This document shows, one piece after another, positions 1 to 15,800 of a DNA stretch of 64,000 nucleotides. The stretch lies in NCBI RefSeq assembly GCF_046524175.1, contig NZ_JBEFZF010000002.1:1-64000 (forward strand), written 5' to 3'. A model generated the notes under the pieces. That model was not told where the DNA came from and made no database searches. It worked only from the letters and a program-made list of their open reading frames with translations. Each line of letters opens with the position of its first letter. Within the stretch, counting starts at the first letter, position 1. This DNA comes from Spongiivirga sp046524175. GTDB lineage: Bacteria; Bacteroidota; Bacteroidia; Flavobacteriales; Flavobacteriaceae. The position numbers and the translations under genes were made by a program.

Positions 1-715
1 GATCGGTAATACTCCGGTTATCACTCTCAAAGTATTGCACCACTCCACTGGGTTCCCATTCCCAATCTGCGGCATCGTGTTTTTTGTATATGTATCCGAA
101 GTACGCATAGTAGTTTCTAATTTTCTCCGGTTCGGTATCATCAAATATCGTTAGATTCTTATCCAGAATATTAGCAGCATTCAGACTCAGCCAGAACTTC
201 TTGAATCGCCAAAGGGCACTCACATCAAAATTAGAATTGAAGGTAGAGGCACGACGACCTACTACAGGATCTCCTCCTGCATTGATAAACTCATCGGTAT
301 CGATACTAAAAGAGGTGAACTTATAGGATAGTCCTAAAGAAAGGTAGTGTTCATCTTTATCAGAAAAGGTAAGATGATGTGCAAATGATGCCTGACCACC
401 TCGTTGATTGGTGAATCCGTTTTTGTCATTAAACAAGATAGCACCCACTCCTGATCGATCAGAGATACGTCCATCGAAAGAGAGGGATTGGGTGTCAGGT
501 GAATTTTTTACACCTACCCATTGGCTAACTCCATTGAGGCGTACCTGAAAACAATCACCAATACCAGCAAAAGCTGCTGAAATCAAATAGGGATTATCTG
601 CCAAGTACTGATTGTTCAATGGTAAATTGAATTCTTGGGCTTTAGCGGCATTCGGGAAAAACCAAAATGCCATCAATACTAGCAAATTAAAGCTTCTTTT
701 TATGGAAGCTTCCAT
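1..715 (-). CDS. PorP/SprF family T9SS outer-membrane protein (3'-truncated by window edge)
   Basis: The reading frame is open to the window edge, about 238 residues read. A signal peptide (MEASIKRSFNLL..., ending AKA) is followed by the family's opening pattern, NQYLADNPYLISAAFAGIGD, and alternating beta-strand segments typical of a PorP/SprF barrel (family members are about 300 aa, so roughly 60-70 residues lie outside). SprF-type proteins are needed for export or anchoring of SprB-type adhesins. It follows the giant SprB-like gene directly, which fits that role. An in-frame ATG at 823, 20 nt after the adhesin stop, would add 36 residues; I prefer 715 because the signal peptide then starts at residue 1. 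Confidence 0.9.
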   Translation of the reverse strand, partial: MEASIKRSFNLLVLMAFWFFPNAAKAQEFNLPLNNQYLADNPYLISAAFAGIGDCFQVRLNGVSQWVGVKNSPDTQSLSFDGRISDRSGVGAILFNDKNGFTNQRGGQASFAHHLTFSDKDEHYLSLGLSYKFTSFSIDTDEFINAGGDPVVGRRASTFNSNFDVSALWRFKKFWLSLNAANILDKNLTIFDDTEPEKIRNYYAYFGYIYKKHDAADWEWEPSGVVQYFESDNRSITD

Positions 716-843
716 AAAAAACTTTCTTCCTGATAACCATAATGTGATCAGTAAGCTCTTACCAATATTAGGTGTATCAGTTTGAGCAATGTTAAACAAG
801 TAGGTTCTATGTTGGGCTTTCATTGGGTTGTTTTAAGGCTTCA

Positions 844-3800
844 TCATCTATATAGGGTAAAGTGTCCTTTAATGTCACTTGTCTTTCCGTCATTTGGTTT
901 TACTACATACCAGTAGTCTCCAGAAGGTAGTGGTTTGTTTTCATATAAACCATCCCATCCTAGCTGATTGCCTTCATATCTGATTAATAAACGTGCGTAA
1001 CGGTCATATATTTCAACAACAGCATTTGGGAAGAATTCCAATCGTTCAGGATACCAGAAATCAGCTATTCCATCTCCATTTGGACTAAAGTAATTTGGTA
1101 CAAAAATGTCAACATATTCGAATTCGATCATCGTTTCTGCCTCACAACCATTTGCATCGCGAATAGTCACAGTATAAATGCCTGAATCAAGTACCGTAAA
1201 TACATTGTCTCTTGTAAAACTACCTCCGTTTAAGCTGTATTCATAACTTTCTCGGCCACCTTCACCTTGCACAACGAATTGATCAATACCACTTCGTTCT
1301 GCTCGTACACTTAATGGTTCGTATGAGAGCAAGTCGATGTCAGCTATAATATAATCACAACCTGAATTACCTTCTACCACTTCAATTTGATAGTCATCAC
1401 CAGGAGGAATATTGGTAAAGTTGCCATCTGCAACAGTTATATTAAGTCCGTTTCCTGTCAATGTATAATTCGTTGTTGGTCTAAACCTTGGATTATTCAA
1501 GTTAACTCCAATATTATAAGTGTTGTCATCACAATTATAAGCAGGTGTTGCCACAGCAGAAATATCTGTTGGTGGTAGTAATGTTTCGCTAATTGTTGCT
1601 TCACAATCATTAGCATCTAAAACCAAAATAGTATATGTTCTATCTCCGCTTAAATCCTGGAATGTATAAGGTACCGGATCAGTAGCAGGAATACCTGTAT
1701 CATCTACAGCCACGAACGGACCTGCCGGGCCATCGATACTAACCCTGTAGGGCCTTGTGCCTCCTGTGATTCCCACTTCAATAAGTCCGTCATCATCCCC
1801 GCCACAAATTTCTTGTTGTACGTCTATTACATCAACATCAATAAACGCTGGTTCAACTACTTCTGCCTGCAACGTTATCGGACATCCGAAACCATCTGAA
1901 ACAATGATATCGTAAATACCTGGTTCTAGATCGGTAAATGTAGCTTGATCATCAAATCGATCTAAGTTCGGTGAGATAGAGAACAGTACACGTTCAGTAC
2001 CTCCTTGGTAAGTAATGGTAATGGTACCATCATCTTCTCCCGGACAGCTAATTGGGGTTGCGACTGCTTGCGCCAGTAATTCTGGTGGATTAATAATGGT
2101 AATACGTTCAGTCACTGGAGGGCAGTCCTCGCTCATTACAGTTAGATCATAAATACCTGCGTATAAATCTCTAAAAATGCTTTCTGGCTGTGGGCCGATG
2201 TTCACATTAGTTCCAACAGCATCAGTACCAACACTTACAAGCGTGTACATATAGTTGCCCAATGATCCTGTTGCAGTAGCCGAAATAATGGCTGAATTGT
2301 CATTGAAACAATTCACGAATGCAGCACTTCGATCAACATCAAGAATAAGGTCAGGAATCGGAGTGATACTTACTACAGCAGAAGGAACTGATAAGCAAGT
2401 ATTACTATCGATTGCTTCAAATTGATACTCCCCTACAGGAAGATCATAGGTTGTAGTTGTTGTAAAAGGCGTTACAAAGGCCGCAGGAGCAGAAATACGA
2501 TATTGGTATCCAGTTCCTGAGCCACCTGTAGCCGAAACGGTTACCTCAGCATCTTGCGTACATGTTAATGGTCTTGTAATAAATGCTTGTATCACAACTT
2601 CATCTGGTTCTATAACTTCTACCCTATTTGATTCTGTACCACAATTCAAAGCATCGTTCACCGTCACTGTATAGAAACCAGCTGGTAGATTAGTGAAATC
2701 TGGTGAGGTTTGTGTGGTCGAGGTTGAAAGTATATTGGTACTTGTAGCACTTTCATATACATTCAACACATAATTAACCGGGAAGAAATTTCCTGGATTG
2801 TTAGGATCTTCATTCACTGGTGCAACAGGGTTAGCAGATACTGTTCCGTTTACATCACCATAACATAACAATGTGCTACCTGTAGCTGTGACCGCTAATG
2901 GTATTGGAGCAGAAATTTCTACTTCGTCAATTGCAATACAATTGCCGTCATCTCTTGTAGTTACTCGATAGAATCCAACGTCAAGAGGTCCTACTGTTCC
3001 ATTAGGATCGAATGCTTGAATAGGTGCTCCGACCACAGTACCACCCAGTGCGGTAATTTCTTCAAATTGGTACTCATATCCTCCATAGCCACCTGAACCA
3101 ACTGCTGTTATTAGTGCATCGCTTCCTGGATCGCATGTAAGGTTTCTTGTGACGGTTAAATCTACTTCAGTAAGTGATGAAGGCTCAATAATTCTGAATG
3201 TTCCTGTTAAGGCATCACAATTATCAGTTCCAGGAGGAAGCGGAGGTAAGGTTTCAACTACTCGAATACTGTATACACCACCAGGTAATCCTGTTACCGT
3301 AAGTGGGTTCGTGGCAGTATTTCCAGTTCCATTTACAATTACGGCATTAGTTTGATCTAACAACTCATAGCGATAATCACCTGTATAACCTGTAACTTCA
3401 AGTTGTACTGTTCCATTTGTGTCACCAAAACAAACTTGAGTTGGGTCAAAGGCTCTTGCTTCTATAAAGTCATATTCAGCAATTGTATAAGGCGTATCAA
3501 CAAAACAACCGGTATCATTATCAGTCACTCTGAAGTTATACGTACCTACAGCCGTCAAATCATATTCAGCGGTTAAACCAACTGCACTTGTTTGAGTTCC
3601 ATTCGGATTTCCTATTGGTAATAATTCATAAGTATAACCCCCAACCGGAGATACCGCATCAGCAATTGTTTCTGTTACCGAAATTTGTATTTGCTCAGGA
3701 CGAGCACAGTTAATTTCTTGTGTTTGGGCAATTGCAACTGTAAACTTATTAATAGGATCGAGGTTCACATCAAACTGCTGTGGACAACTATTCGCATCTC

Positions 3801-6800
3801 GTACATAAGCAGTGATGGTTTGATCTACCTCCGTATCAACAATGGTAAATGTATTACTGGTTTGATAGTTAACATTATCGATACTATATAAGTATGGCCC
3901 TGTGCCTGAAGGTGTTCCTAAAATAGGATCATTCAATACGGAAACAGTAAGAATTGTTGATCCAAACACGTTATCTGGAGTACAGGTAAAGGCTGGTGCC
4001 GCTGCACTTATAATTAATGGAGATGGCTCTCCGACTGTTTCATTTCTTGTAGTATCACAACCTTTGGCAGATATTGCACGCACTTGATAGTTTCCTGCTG
4101 CTAAGCCTGTGAATCTCGGATCACCCTGAGCTGGACGCAAAGCAGGTAAAATAGGTGCATTAAATGGATCTAATTGGTAGAGTTCGTATGTATAAGGCCC
4201 ATCATTTGCAGTCGAAGCTTGTAATACTGCGGTTATAGTTCCATCGGTTAGTCCATTACAGGTAACATCAACAACTAATGCAGCGTCTAATGCAGGGTTA
4301 ATAGGTGCTGCCAAGTTCTGGGAAATTGTTTTACTACATTGTGTTAAACCAGCCGCTGTAACCTGAGCATCAGTATCAGTAATTGTAAAGGTATATGTAC
4401 CAGGAAGAGTCAAGTTTGTAAACACTCCCGTTGTATTTGTTTGTGTTGATAAATCAGGCAGTAATACCGAGTAATCAAATGTTCCTGAGCCACCAGTTTG
4501 TGTAACGGTGATTTCACCTCCTACAGGAGCCGTACACGTTATAGGTTTGACCACAGTTACAGCGGGCACAATCTCATCATAAATAATCATTGTGCTTGTA
4601 GTAATTGTACAATCCCATTGATCCGTTACGACAACTTGATACGTTCCACCACCAAGGTTGCTAAATGTATCAGATGTTTGGGCCGCTCTGAAATCGACAA
4701 AAGTACCCGAACCTACCGGATTTTCAATTTGAAGCTGAAAAGTCTCATTTCCTACTCCTGGTTGCCCACCGATAATATTTGTTACTTGAATTTCTCCCTC
4801 TTGACCAGTACAGTTAGGCTGGGTAAGAACAAGATCCGCCGCTAAAGGTGTTGGATCTGTAAGTACTGCATTCGCCAATTGCTCTGAACAACCCATACTA
4901 TCAATAACCCATATCTCATAAGTACCAACAGCTAATCCTGTTTCTCTGATATTCGAGGTATAATTTGCCGGATTTGTTGGGTCAGGATTAGGAGTAGTAC
5001 TTATATAATATAAGTAGCCTCCATAGCCTCCCGTAACGTCTCTTATTTCGATAATACCATCATTCCCGTTACAGGTAAGTTGAGTAACGTCTCTATCTCC
5101 AGAAATACCTGCTGGAGGTTCAGCAATGTTGAAGAATTCCGTTTGCTCACAAGTTGGTACGCCGACCTGAGTTACTACAACGCGATATTGTCCTGAAGCC
5201 AATACCGTTCCTGTAGTCGGTGAAGTCGATGTTCCTGTTGGTCCAGCAATATCATCAGCTAAATTAGCTGGAGTACCGTTTGTATCAAAAACCGCCCAGT
5301 TATACACCCCGGCATATCCACCTATAGGGTCTGTAAATGTAAACGTTGCGCTTCCATTTGTGTCACCTAAACAAACAACAGGTGTTGTAGCTACATCAAT
5401 ATCAAAAGTATTTGGATCGGTAATTTGGAAGGTTGTTTGAACAAAACATCCTGTTACATTATTAGTAACCGTTACCGTATAATTGGTAACTCCGGTAGTT
5501 GTATTAAAACCAATACCATTAAATGTACTTGTCCCTGTAGTTTCATTTTGAGAAACATTATATCCATTATTATCACCTACAACGGTATACGTTAAATCTG
5601 GGATTGCCGCACCTGGATTGTTTATTGTTACTCCAATATCGACAACTGCGTCATCATTTGCGCAAGTAACTGGTGTCGTAACGAGTCTTGTTGGATCAAC
5701 AATTTCTATAAATGGATCTATGGTTTCTGTAGTTGTACCAAAACAACCATTATCATCATATACATTAATCGTCACGTCACCTCCGGCCGGATTAGAAACC
5801 GTAAATAATGTAGCTGAACCGTCTTGAGTAATATCATCACCTGGCGCAGGTGTCCCATTATCGTAGATAAATTCATATCTCACATAGTTTGAACTACCTC
5901 CTGCTGCTCCAGTTACTTCAATTGTAGCGTTGTTTAGATTATTACCTGAAGTACATGCAAATTGAGTAACATTAGTTGTGATTCCGTTGATTACGGCTGG
6001 CTCTGTTATAGTAGCAGTGTTCGTTGCCGTACAACTGTTAGCTGCTGTAACCTCAATGGTATAAGTGATACCTGTCGAACTACCTGGTAAGTTGATAAAT
6101 GTCGCAGAAAGTGGAGTATCTTGTGCAGCATCAGATGCATATGGGAATGCCAAACCGCTACCTGCACCACCATCTCCAGTAATTACGAAGGTGTATGGTC
6201 CAATTCCATTATCAGGTGCACTCACCGTTATAGTACCATCATTATCACCATTACAAGTAACAGCAGTTGTCCCATCAATAGTTACTGATGGTACAATTGG
6301 AGGCAATAATTCTTGATCGATTGTTTTAGAACAGCCTGTACCGCCTGCATCAGTAATTGTAAAGGTATAAGTACCTGCAGCGGTCAAACCTGTATATACA
6401 CCAGTAGCATCTCCTGTTGTATTAATAACCGGCCCTGCCGTAATTGCATAGGTGTATGCACCGGTACCACCCACAGCTGTTATTGTAATTTGTCCACCTG
6501 GATCAACAGCATCGCAATCTATAAGTTTTACAACTTGTGCTTGTGGTACAATCTCATCGAATAACCTTCGTTCTGGAGTATTGATAGTACAGCCCCATTG
6601 GTCAGTTACTACTACGCGATAATTGCCATTTCCTAAATTACTAAAGGTGTCGTTGGTTTGTGGTGCTCCAAGATCTACAAATGTTCCTGAGCCTAGTGGC
6701 GTTTCAATCTGTAATTGGAAAGTTTCATTGCCCAATCCCGGCTGACCTCCTGAAATACCAAATACCTGAAGAATCCCTTCATTATTAGTACAATTCTGTT

Positions 6801-9800
6801 GATTTATTTGAAGATCAGCAGCAAGTGGCGTTGGAATCGCAAAATTCTCAGGACCAAATGGAACTTCACAACCTCTAGAATCTCTAATTCTAATGATATA
6901 GTCCCCTGGAGCTAAGCCGGTGAATCTTGGATTTGTACCGTTGGTGGCATAATCAATTAAAATACCTCCAACTCCATCTTCTAATTGGTATTCATAACCT
7001 CCCCATCCACCGGCAACATTAATTGCCTGAAGTATTCCATTATTAGTTGGGTTACATGTAATTTCTTCTCTATCTAAGTTAGCAGTAATAGCAGCTGGTG
7101 GTCCTGCAATCGCAAATAATGTTTCTGTTGAACAGAAAGGACTTGCTGTTTGTGTAATGGTTACTCTATATTCACCTTCTGGTAATGGAATATTTGCAGT
7201 TGGGCCCGCATTAACGTTGTTTGCAGGGCCAAAAACAGAAACGTCGTCTCCCGTAGCCGGAGTTCCTTGTGTATTGAATATTTCGTAGTCAAACCCTCCT
7301 GCATATGGATTCACAGGATCACTAACAGTAAGTCTAACTGCACCGTCAGTTCCAATACAAACCACATCATCGACATCCGCAGCGACCTCAACATTGTCGG
7401 GGTCAACCAGCTCGAATGTAGTTTGAATAATACAACCTGTTGGAGTGATCGCAACTGGATCATACACTTCAATACTTACATCATAAACACCTTGTTCTAA
7501 TCCAGGGAAATTATTAGCAACTTGATTAATAAATGAAGATCCTCCTCCACGTCGTACAACCGAATATCTAACGTTAGCAGGTGTTCCTGGAGGGGATGGC
7601 GGATTTTGATCAAAAGTAATAGTTACTTCGCCATCATTATTGTTACAAGTAACAGGTGTGTTTATTGTTACTTGTGGATTTGTTATTTGAATATACTCAT
7701 TGATCGTTGCTGTAGTTTCAATTTCGCAACCATTATTATCAATAGCAACAATTCTGTATGATCTACCAGCAGTATCGGCTTCAATATATGTAGTCATACT
7801 ACCAGATTGTAGCAAAACATCATCACCAGGCACTCCAACAGTTCCGTTATCATCATAGAACTGATAGGTGTAAGGCTGAGCCGCCGGCGGACTCGGAATT
7901 TGTGTTCCTCCAGTAGGACCAGTAACTGTTATGGATGCATTGGTGTATGAATTTCCTGTTCCAGCAGCACATAAAAACTGTGTTTCATTTGCCGAAAATG
8001 CTGTTAGGGCTTCAGGTTGAGTTATCGCCTGTGTTTCTATATCGAAACAACTATTCTGTCCTTCAACTCGTATTGTATACGTAATACCAGCTCCTGTTGC
8101 TCCAGGAAGTCCTGTGAAAGTTCCTCCTATAGTGTTAAAAGTACCTGTTGTATAAGGAAAGGTTAAACCACTGCTACCAGCTGGGCTATCTGCTATAATT
8201 TCAAAAGTATATGGTCTTTGGCCATTATCTGGAACATTTACAATGATGGTTCCGTCATTAGCACCATTGCAGGTTACATTACTAAAGTTAGCAATGTTCA
8301 ATACTGGATCGACTGCTGCTGGCACTACCACATCAATAGATCGTTGACATGGTGTTGTTCCATCTCCTTGGAACGCATTATTATCGGTAATTGTTACCGT
8401 ATAAGTATCGGCCGCGCTAACGTTTAAGGTAAACGGATCGGTTGGTGTTGGGGTGGAGCCAATTACGGTACCTCCTCCAGAATCAAATACTTCATATGTG
8501 TAATTTGCTAAGCCAGATCCTACTAAACCACTAATTGTGATCTCCGCATTGGTAGGAACACAGGTTAATAAATCTGTTAAGGATGCATTAAACTGCAATG
8601 GCGGTTGTATCGTTAAGGATCCAGGGGTAGGACATCCATTACCATCATAAATAATGTAATTATATGTCCCAGAGGTTAGATTTGTAACATTAAATTGATT
8701 TGCGCCGTTTAAAACAAACGTTTGTCTCGGGCCACCATTTAATTCTACTGAAAATGGGCCTATAGCAGTTCCAGGATTCGTTAATTCAATGGTTGCTGCG
8801 AAATTACCTTCCGTTATTCCGCAGTTATTATCCAAGGTCACGCTCCATGTAGCTAGTGCGTCAGTGTCAACAGTAATTGGATCAGAAGCTACACATCCAA
8901 AATCATCCCTAACATAGACAATATAGTTGCCTCCAGCCAATCCTGTAGCTGAGGAATTTGATATCCAGCCCGGATCAGTAGCAGTAGGGGCTGGATCGGT
9001 AGCTAATAAGAACTGATATGTATAAGGTGGTGTCCCAAAACGGCCTTGTGCCGTAATAATCCCTACAGGATCACAGGTAGCATTGGCAGGTGAGTCTGCA
9101 ATAACTTCAACCGTTCTAAGAGATTCAACGATTGTAAAACTAGGCGAAGCTACTGTACATTGATCAAAAGCTCCCCCGATTTCTCTAAATAAAATATAGT
9201 AAATACCTGGAGGTAAAGTGCCCGCATTATCAATATCAAGTCCAGTCCCTGGGGCAGGAGGATTCACTGGTACACTAGTAATACCCCCAACAGCAGTATT
9301 TGATTGTGAAGTAAAAATTTGATATTCAATATCAGTAGCACCCACGTCGTAATTTGTAAGTGTAAATGAAACATTACCATCTCCCGCACCCGTACAACTT
9401 ACATTTGCTACGTCATCGACTACAGGGTTCATATTTGAAGGAGAATCAATTGGTGTTGCTGCTTCCTCAAAATAATAACACTCCGTAACTGAATCGTAAA
9501 CAACAAAAGTATAGGTTACGCCAGGAATCAATCCTGTGAATGTGGACGTATATGGGTCAACAATTGGATTGTCGGCTGCTTGGTAAATTGCATTTGGAAA
9601 CGGAGGTAACGGATTTTCATAAATAGCAAAGAAAAATGGACCTCCACTAACTGGGTTACCAGACGGTGGAGTTGGGTCTATGCTCACAATAGCGGTACCA
9701 CCAAGCGCACAATTTACTGTCGCTGTTGAAACATCAATATCTAAGTCATCTGGTGGGGACGCTACAATATCAATTGCATCAGAAAAACATCCGTTTGCAT

Positions 9801-12800
9801 CTTCGATAATAACTCGGTAAACACCAAAATTCAATATATCAAAATCATGGTCAACTCCAGCTGTTGGTGCAACAAATGTATCACTAAAACCATTATTTCC
9901 ATTAATATAATAAGTATATGGTGCTGTACCTCCAGCGACTGTTCTAATTTGAACCTCACCATTTGTGGTAACAGCTCCTCCTCCTCCTGGGCTACAGGTT
10001 ATAGGAATTACATTATTTGAGAATGTAATTGCATCAGGCTGGCCAATAGTGGCTAATTCATCAGCAAAACACCCATTGGCATCAGTTACACGAATAACAT
10101 AATCATTCGCAAGAAGACCTGTCGTTTGCGTCCCAAAAGATGCTCCTGGAGTACCCCCGCCGGTGTCAATAAAAACCTCTGTGTTATATGGCCCTACACC
10201 AAAGTTAGTGTCAATATCAACATCTAAAACTCCTGTACTATCGCCGTTACATAAAACGGTATTTGGTGTAACTGTAAACTGAGGGTTTTGTGCTGGTACA
10301 ACAACAATCGGATTTGAATCGACTGTACACGCTGTTGGAGAGGTATTATCAGTAACTCTAAAAATATACGATGTTACTACACCAGTTATTGGTGCATCAA
10401 AAGGGAATGTTCCCGCAGCGTATGGGTTAAATGTTGTTCCACCATCTGTACTTATCTGATAGGTATATGGACCCGTGCCTCCATTAACAGCCAAATCAAT
10501 TTGTGCCGCTTGTGGCGCACTACAGGTTTCTGCCTTTACTAAGGTAGCCAAGGCTGTAATCTGAGGGTTAATTACGACTATTGCCGCTGGTAATGCTTCA
10601 CAACCATATCGATCTTTCACTTCAACAGTAAATGACCCAGATGGGAAATTATCTAAGGTAAAGCTAAATGGTCCCCCAGTACCAGGGTCAGCTGGGCTAG
10701 GAGTTAGCCAAGGATCTGTTGGAGACGCATTGATTCGATATTGATACCCGCCATTTCCAGAGGTGATATCGACCTGTATTTGCCCATCATTATTTCCTGA
10801 ATAGCAACCATCAACGACGCTGGCTGTAAATATAACATCTTCTGGTGGGGCAATAGTGACTGGAACAATATCTTCACAACCCGCTGCATCTTGCACCCGT
10901 ATGATGTAATCTCTAACAACACTATTTAAACCAGAAAAATCAGGGGATGATTGGAAGGTAGTAATTGGAGTAAAAGCTGCGTCTTCAAGCTGATATAAAT
11001 AAGGTGGTGTCCCACCTGTTGCGTTTGCTGAAACATCTGCATCTTCGATACATGTCGCAGGTGCATTAATATCGACTGTCAAAGCCTCTAAAATTGGAGG
11101 TTCTTCTATTACAACGGGAATAGTGATCTCGCATGTTCTAGTTGCAGGTCCTGGATTATATTCATCGAAATCCCGAATCACAATTGAATAATTACCGGCA
11201 CCTAGCCCTGTAAAAGGAGGGGGAGTATCAACGGTAAATGGTCCTAGGAAGGTAGTACCGTTATCTAAAGAAACCTCGAAACCACCAGCACTGTAATTTT
11301 CAGCTGATACTGCAATAGCACCATCTGGCGTGTTTGGAGGAAGTACATTTGCACTATTACAGGTAAGGTCTGTTATATTGATTACCGACGCTCTAAACTC
11401 ATTACCAGGTTCTACCACTACCGGTATGGTAGTATTACAGGTCGTTCCTAACGCAGCTGTTCCCGCACCGTAGTTAATTCGTATTTGATAGTTTCCAACA
11501 GGTACATTTGTAATTACGTTGTTTGTACCAAGATCAGCGTAGGTAAATCCAACTATTGGTGTTCCCACATTATCTTCTAACTGATATTCATATACATCTG
11601 GAAGTGTTGCAATTGGAAGTACCGTAATATTTCCTGAACCATCGCAATTATAATCAACTGACTGTGTAAATACAGGTTCTGGAGGAAGTGGTGCTATTAC
11701 AACTGGCACACTAAATTCACAACCATTCGCATTGAAATCTCGAACACGAACAGTGTATGTACCATCCGTGAAGGTATCTGTAAAAGTGTAGGGAAGATCT
11801 CCAACAACAGCTCCTGCAGCTGGTTCCCAATTTGCAACGCCATCTACACTAAATTGATACGTTCCTGATCCACCTGAAACAGCTGTTATTGTTATCTGAG
11901 CCTCAGCTGCACATGTGTAAGCTGATGCACTTGCCGTAATAGCCAATGCAGCCGGCTCATTTACAGTTTCAACACTGGTAACATCACAACCATTCACATC
12001 GCGCATGCGAACAGTATAGGTGCCTTGAGGTAAGTTGTTAAATGTATCGTTGGCACCATTTGTTGCAAAATCTAGTCCACCAAATACGGTACCGGCCGGA
12101 CTTTCTAGTTGGTATACATAAGGTCCAGAGCCTCCTGAAGGTGCTGGTGTGGTTACAAAAACTGATCCAGTACTATCCCCCGCACAATCTACATCTGTTC
12201 TGTCAGTATTTAATACCAATGGGGCATCTTGGTTCACAGTTAAATCGAAAGTTGCTTGACAATAGTCAACACCTATCGTACCAGGATCGGGTGCATTATT
12301 ATCTCTTACATATACTCTATATGTCCAAGGTCCTGCTGTAGTTTCCGTCGTTACCGTTTGTGTACTTCCTGCTGTAAATGCAGCATCGGCTGGAACAGGG
12401 TCCGTTGCAAGTGCTACGGCATATTCATAATTACCATCTCCGCCAACTGCAGTTATAGTAAAGTCAATAGTATCGGTTCCTAAAACTGCACAAACTGGTA
12501 CCACTGGTGCTGTTGCTGATACCGATAATTCTGGGTCAATCACAATGGTATTTGTTGTTGCGGTACAGCCAAAGCTATCGGTCACCTCAACAGTATAAGA
12601 GCCTGGGTTAACGGTAAAAGTATTACTGGCTACTGCAGGCGCACCGTTTAAACTATAGGTATATGGTGGTACAGAGGGTATGGCTCCATCAGTTGTTGTT
12701 ACCGTAAGAACTACTCCACCACCTGCTGCGGTATAGCAGTCGTTTGGAGTGGCCAAAGCAGCTGTAAAACTAGGCTCTGGATCAACAATGACATTTGCGC

Positions 12801-15800
12801 TAATTTCTTCACAATTATTCGCATCACGTACGCGCACTCTGTAAGTGCCAGCTGCCAGGTTAGGAAAGGTATCGTTATTACCATTAGTAGCAAAATCCAG
12901 TCCGCCAAAAACAGCTCCAGCTCCATTTTCCAGTTGGAAGGTATATGGCCCAGTGCCATCACCTGCAACAGCAGTAATGGTAGCATCAGTCAAACAAGTA
13001 TTGGGTGCAGTAACCGATGCTGTAATTGTAACTGGGTCTGGTTGTGAGATTGTTTGAAGTAAGTCGACAGCGCATCCTCCTAATGGCGTAGCCAAAGCAG
13101 CGTTATCAGCATCTCGAACGCTAACGGTATAATTCTGGGCAGTTAGGTTTGTAGCAATAACAACTGGCGCTGTGCTTGTTGAACTGCCTAAGATTGTCGT
13201 AAAGTTGTCAAGGGAATATTCAAATCCACCCGGACCAAAATTTTCTGCTTGAATGGTAATGCTACCATCATTTCCCGGAGGGTTACATGTAATATTTGTA
13301 AATGCCGTAATAGCAGCTGTAAATGTATTCCCCGCATCAACCGAAACTGGAATTGTCAAGTTACAACTTGCACCTAAAGTGGCATTTCCTGCTCCGTAAT
13401 TAACTCTTACAATATAATTTCCGACTACAACATTATTGAACACATTATTAGTTCCCTGGGTTGCATAATTTACTAGTATGGTTCCTCCCGTATCTTCTAA
13501 CTGATATTCATATACATCAGGAGCTGTAGCAGTTGGACTAATTGTTATATTTCCACTACCATCACAATTATAGGCTACGGCAGGAGTCAATATTGGTGGT
13601 GTTGGTAACGGGTCAATTGTGATTGTTCTTGTAATGAAACAATCGGTATCCGCCGCATCACGTATATCTACCGTATATGTCCCATCGTCAAGACCAGTAA
13701 ATGTTGTTGTTGCTCTGAAAGGACCTCCGTCAATTCTATATTCGAATGTACCAGAACCTGTTGTTAAGTCTGGAGTAACTGTAATCTCGCCTAATTGATC
13801 ACATGTATAGTCTTGAGTGACTGCCAATGAAGCATCAAGCGCATCCGGTTCGATAATCGCAATACTAGCAACTTCTTCACAATTGTTATTATCACGAACC
13901 CGTACTTGATATTGTTCGCCTGCATTGTTAGCAGCAAGATTATTAAATGTTGTACCTGTTTGATAAGGAACTTCAACGCTAAGTACCGCATTTCCGCTAT
14001 CAATGATTTCTAATTGGTATTCATAAGGGGCATCACCACCTGTAACTCCCGGTACTGTTATTGAGCCTGAAGACTCCCCGTTACACGTAACATCTACTTT
14101 AGTAAGAGGGTCGATACTAATTGGTGGATCCTGAGTAATTACAAGGTCAAATTGTGCCTCACAAAAGTCATCAGGTTCAGATCCTCCGGTAGGTAAATTA
14201 CCACCGCGATCTCTAACATATACGTCATAATTTCCTGCAGCCGGTGCAGTTGCTGTGGTAGTTGCACTAAAGTCTGCATTAGTAGGAGTAACACCGTCGC
14301 CAACAAGGGCAAATACGTAGTTTCCGTCACCACCAGCACCACTAAATGTGACTAAAGCAGTAGTACCACAAGCCGATATGGTAGGTGCAGATGCAGTAAC
14401 CGTTAACTCCGGATTCACAGTTAAGGTTTCTTGAGCCGTACAATCGTTTCCATCTATTACATCGATGACAAAAGTTCCTGGCACTAAACCTGTAAATATG
14501 TTATTAGAACTGGTAACCGCTGTCCATGGACCAGCATTAATTCGGTACCTATAATTACCATCTCCTCCTGACGCTGTTGCAGTAATATTTAATCCGTTAG
14601 CAACCGTATAACATGGGCTATTTGGTACAATTGTTAATGTCGGTATATCTGGGTCTGCCAACGTAAAAGTATCTTGAGCGGTACAGCCGTTTACATCAGT
14701 AACGGTAACGGTGTAATTTCCATTTATAGTAAGTCCTGTAAAGATCGTGCTTGTCTGAGTAACCGGGGTAAAGCCTGCTGGTCCTGTTAATTCAAATGAA
14801 TAACCACCCCAACCACCTGTAGGAGCAACATCAACCGTACCTTGAGCTGAACATGTAGGTTGCACCAAGGTTGCAACCACGGATAATGGTGGAGCTGCTT
14901 GAACTTCAACCGAAGCAGTATCCGTACAATTCGTTGTATTATCTGTTACTGTTATGGTATAGGTATCAGCAGGAAGTCCGGTTATTGAAATCGTATTCCC
15001 AGACTCTGTAGCATTATTTTGTTCTAAATTATTTGCTGCGTCTCTTACTTCATATGTATAATCTGTAGTAAAACCACTAACCGTAAATGTGATCGCTCCA
15101 TCAGAATCGGTGGTACAAGTGGTATTGCTATCTAAGGCTCCAACAACAGTAATTGGAGTAATTGGATCTACAATAAAATCTTCGCGATAAGTACATCCCT
15201 TATCATCTGTTACTTCAAATGTATACGTATCTGGAGCAAGTCCAGTAAAAATACCAGAAGTAGCCCCTGTTGTATTTCCTGTTGCGCTAGCTGGTGCTAC
15301 GATAGCATAAGCAAATGGGGGATTTCCATTTCCTGTTGCCGGTACCGAAACGGTAACATCTGCTGTGACTGCAGGACAGGTCGGGGTAGATGCAGTAAAC
15401 TCTAAATCTGTAGGCCCGTTAAGTGGGTCTATAGTAACTTGATTGGTTGTAAATTCACAATTAACAGCATCTCTAACTGTTATTGTATAGTTCCCATCTG
15501 TAAGACCTCCAAAGGTCGGACTTGTTTGAAAAGTAGTTCCGTCAATACTATATTGATATGGAGCAGTGCCTCCTGTTGCAGTGCCTCCTGTAATGGTAAT
15601 TGAACCCGGTTGTAAACAGGTATAATCATCATCAATCTCTGCTGCTGCTGCAATTGGGTCTGGTGCTGCAATGGTAACATTTTGAGTATAATCACAAACA
15701 ATAGCACCTTTCGTTGCGCGTACTGTTAACGGATATGTTCCCGGAGCAAGACCTGTAAAGGTTCCTACATTTTGAAACGTTGCATCCGGGCCTGCCGGTG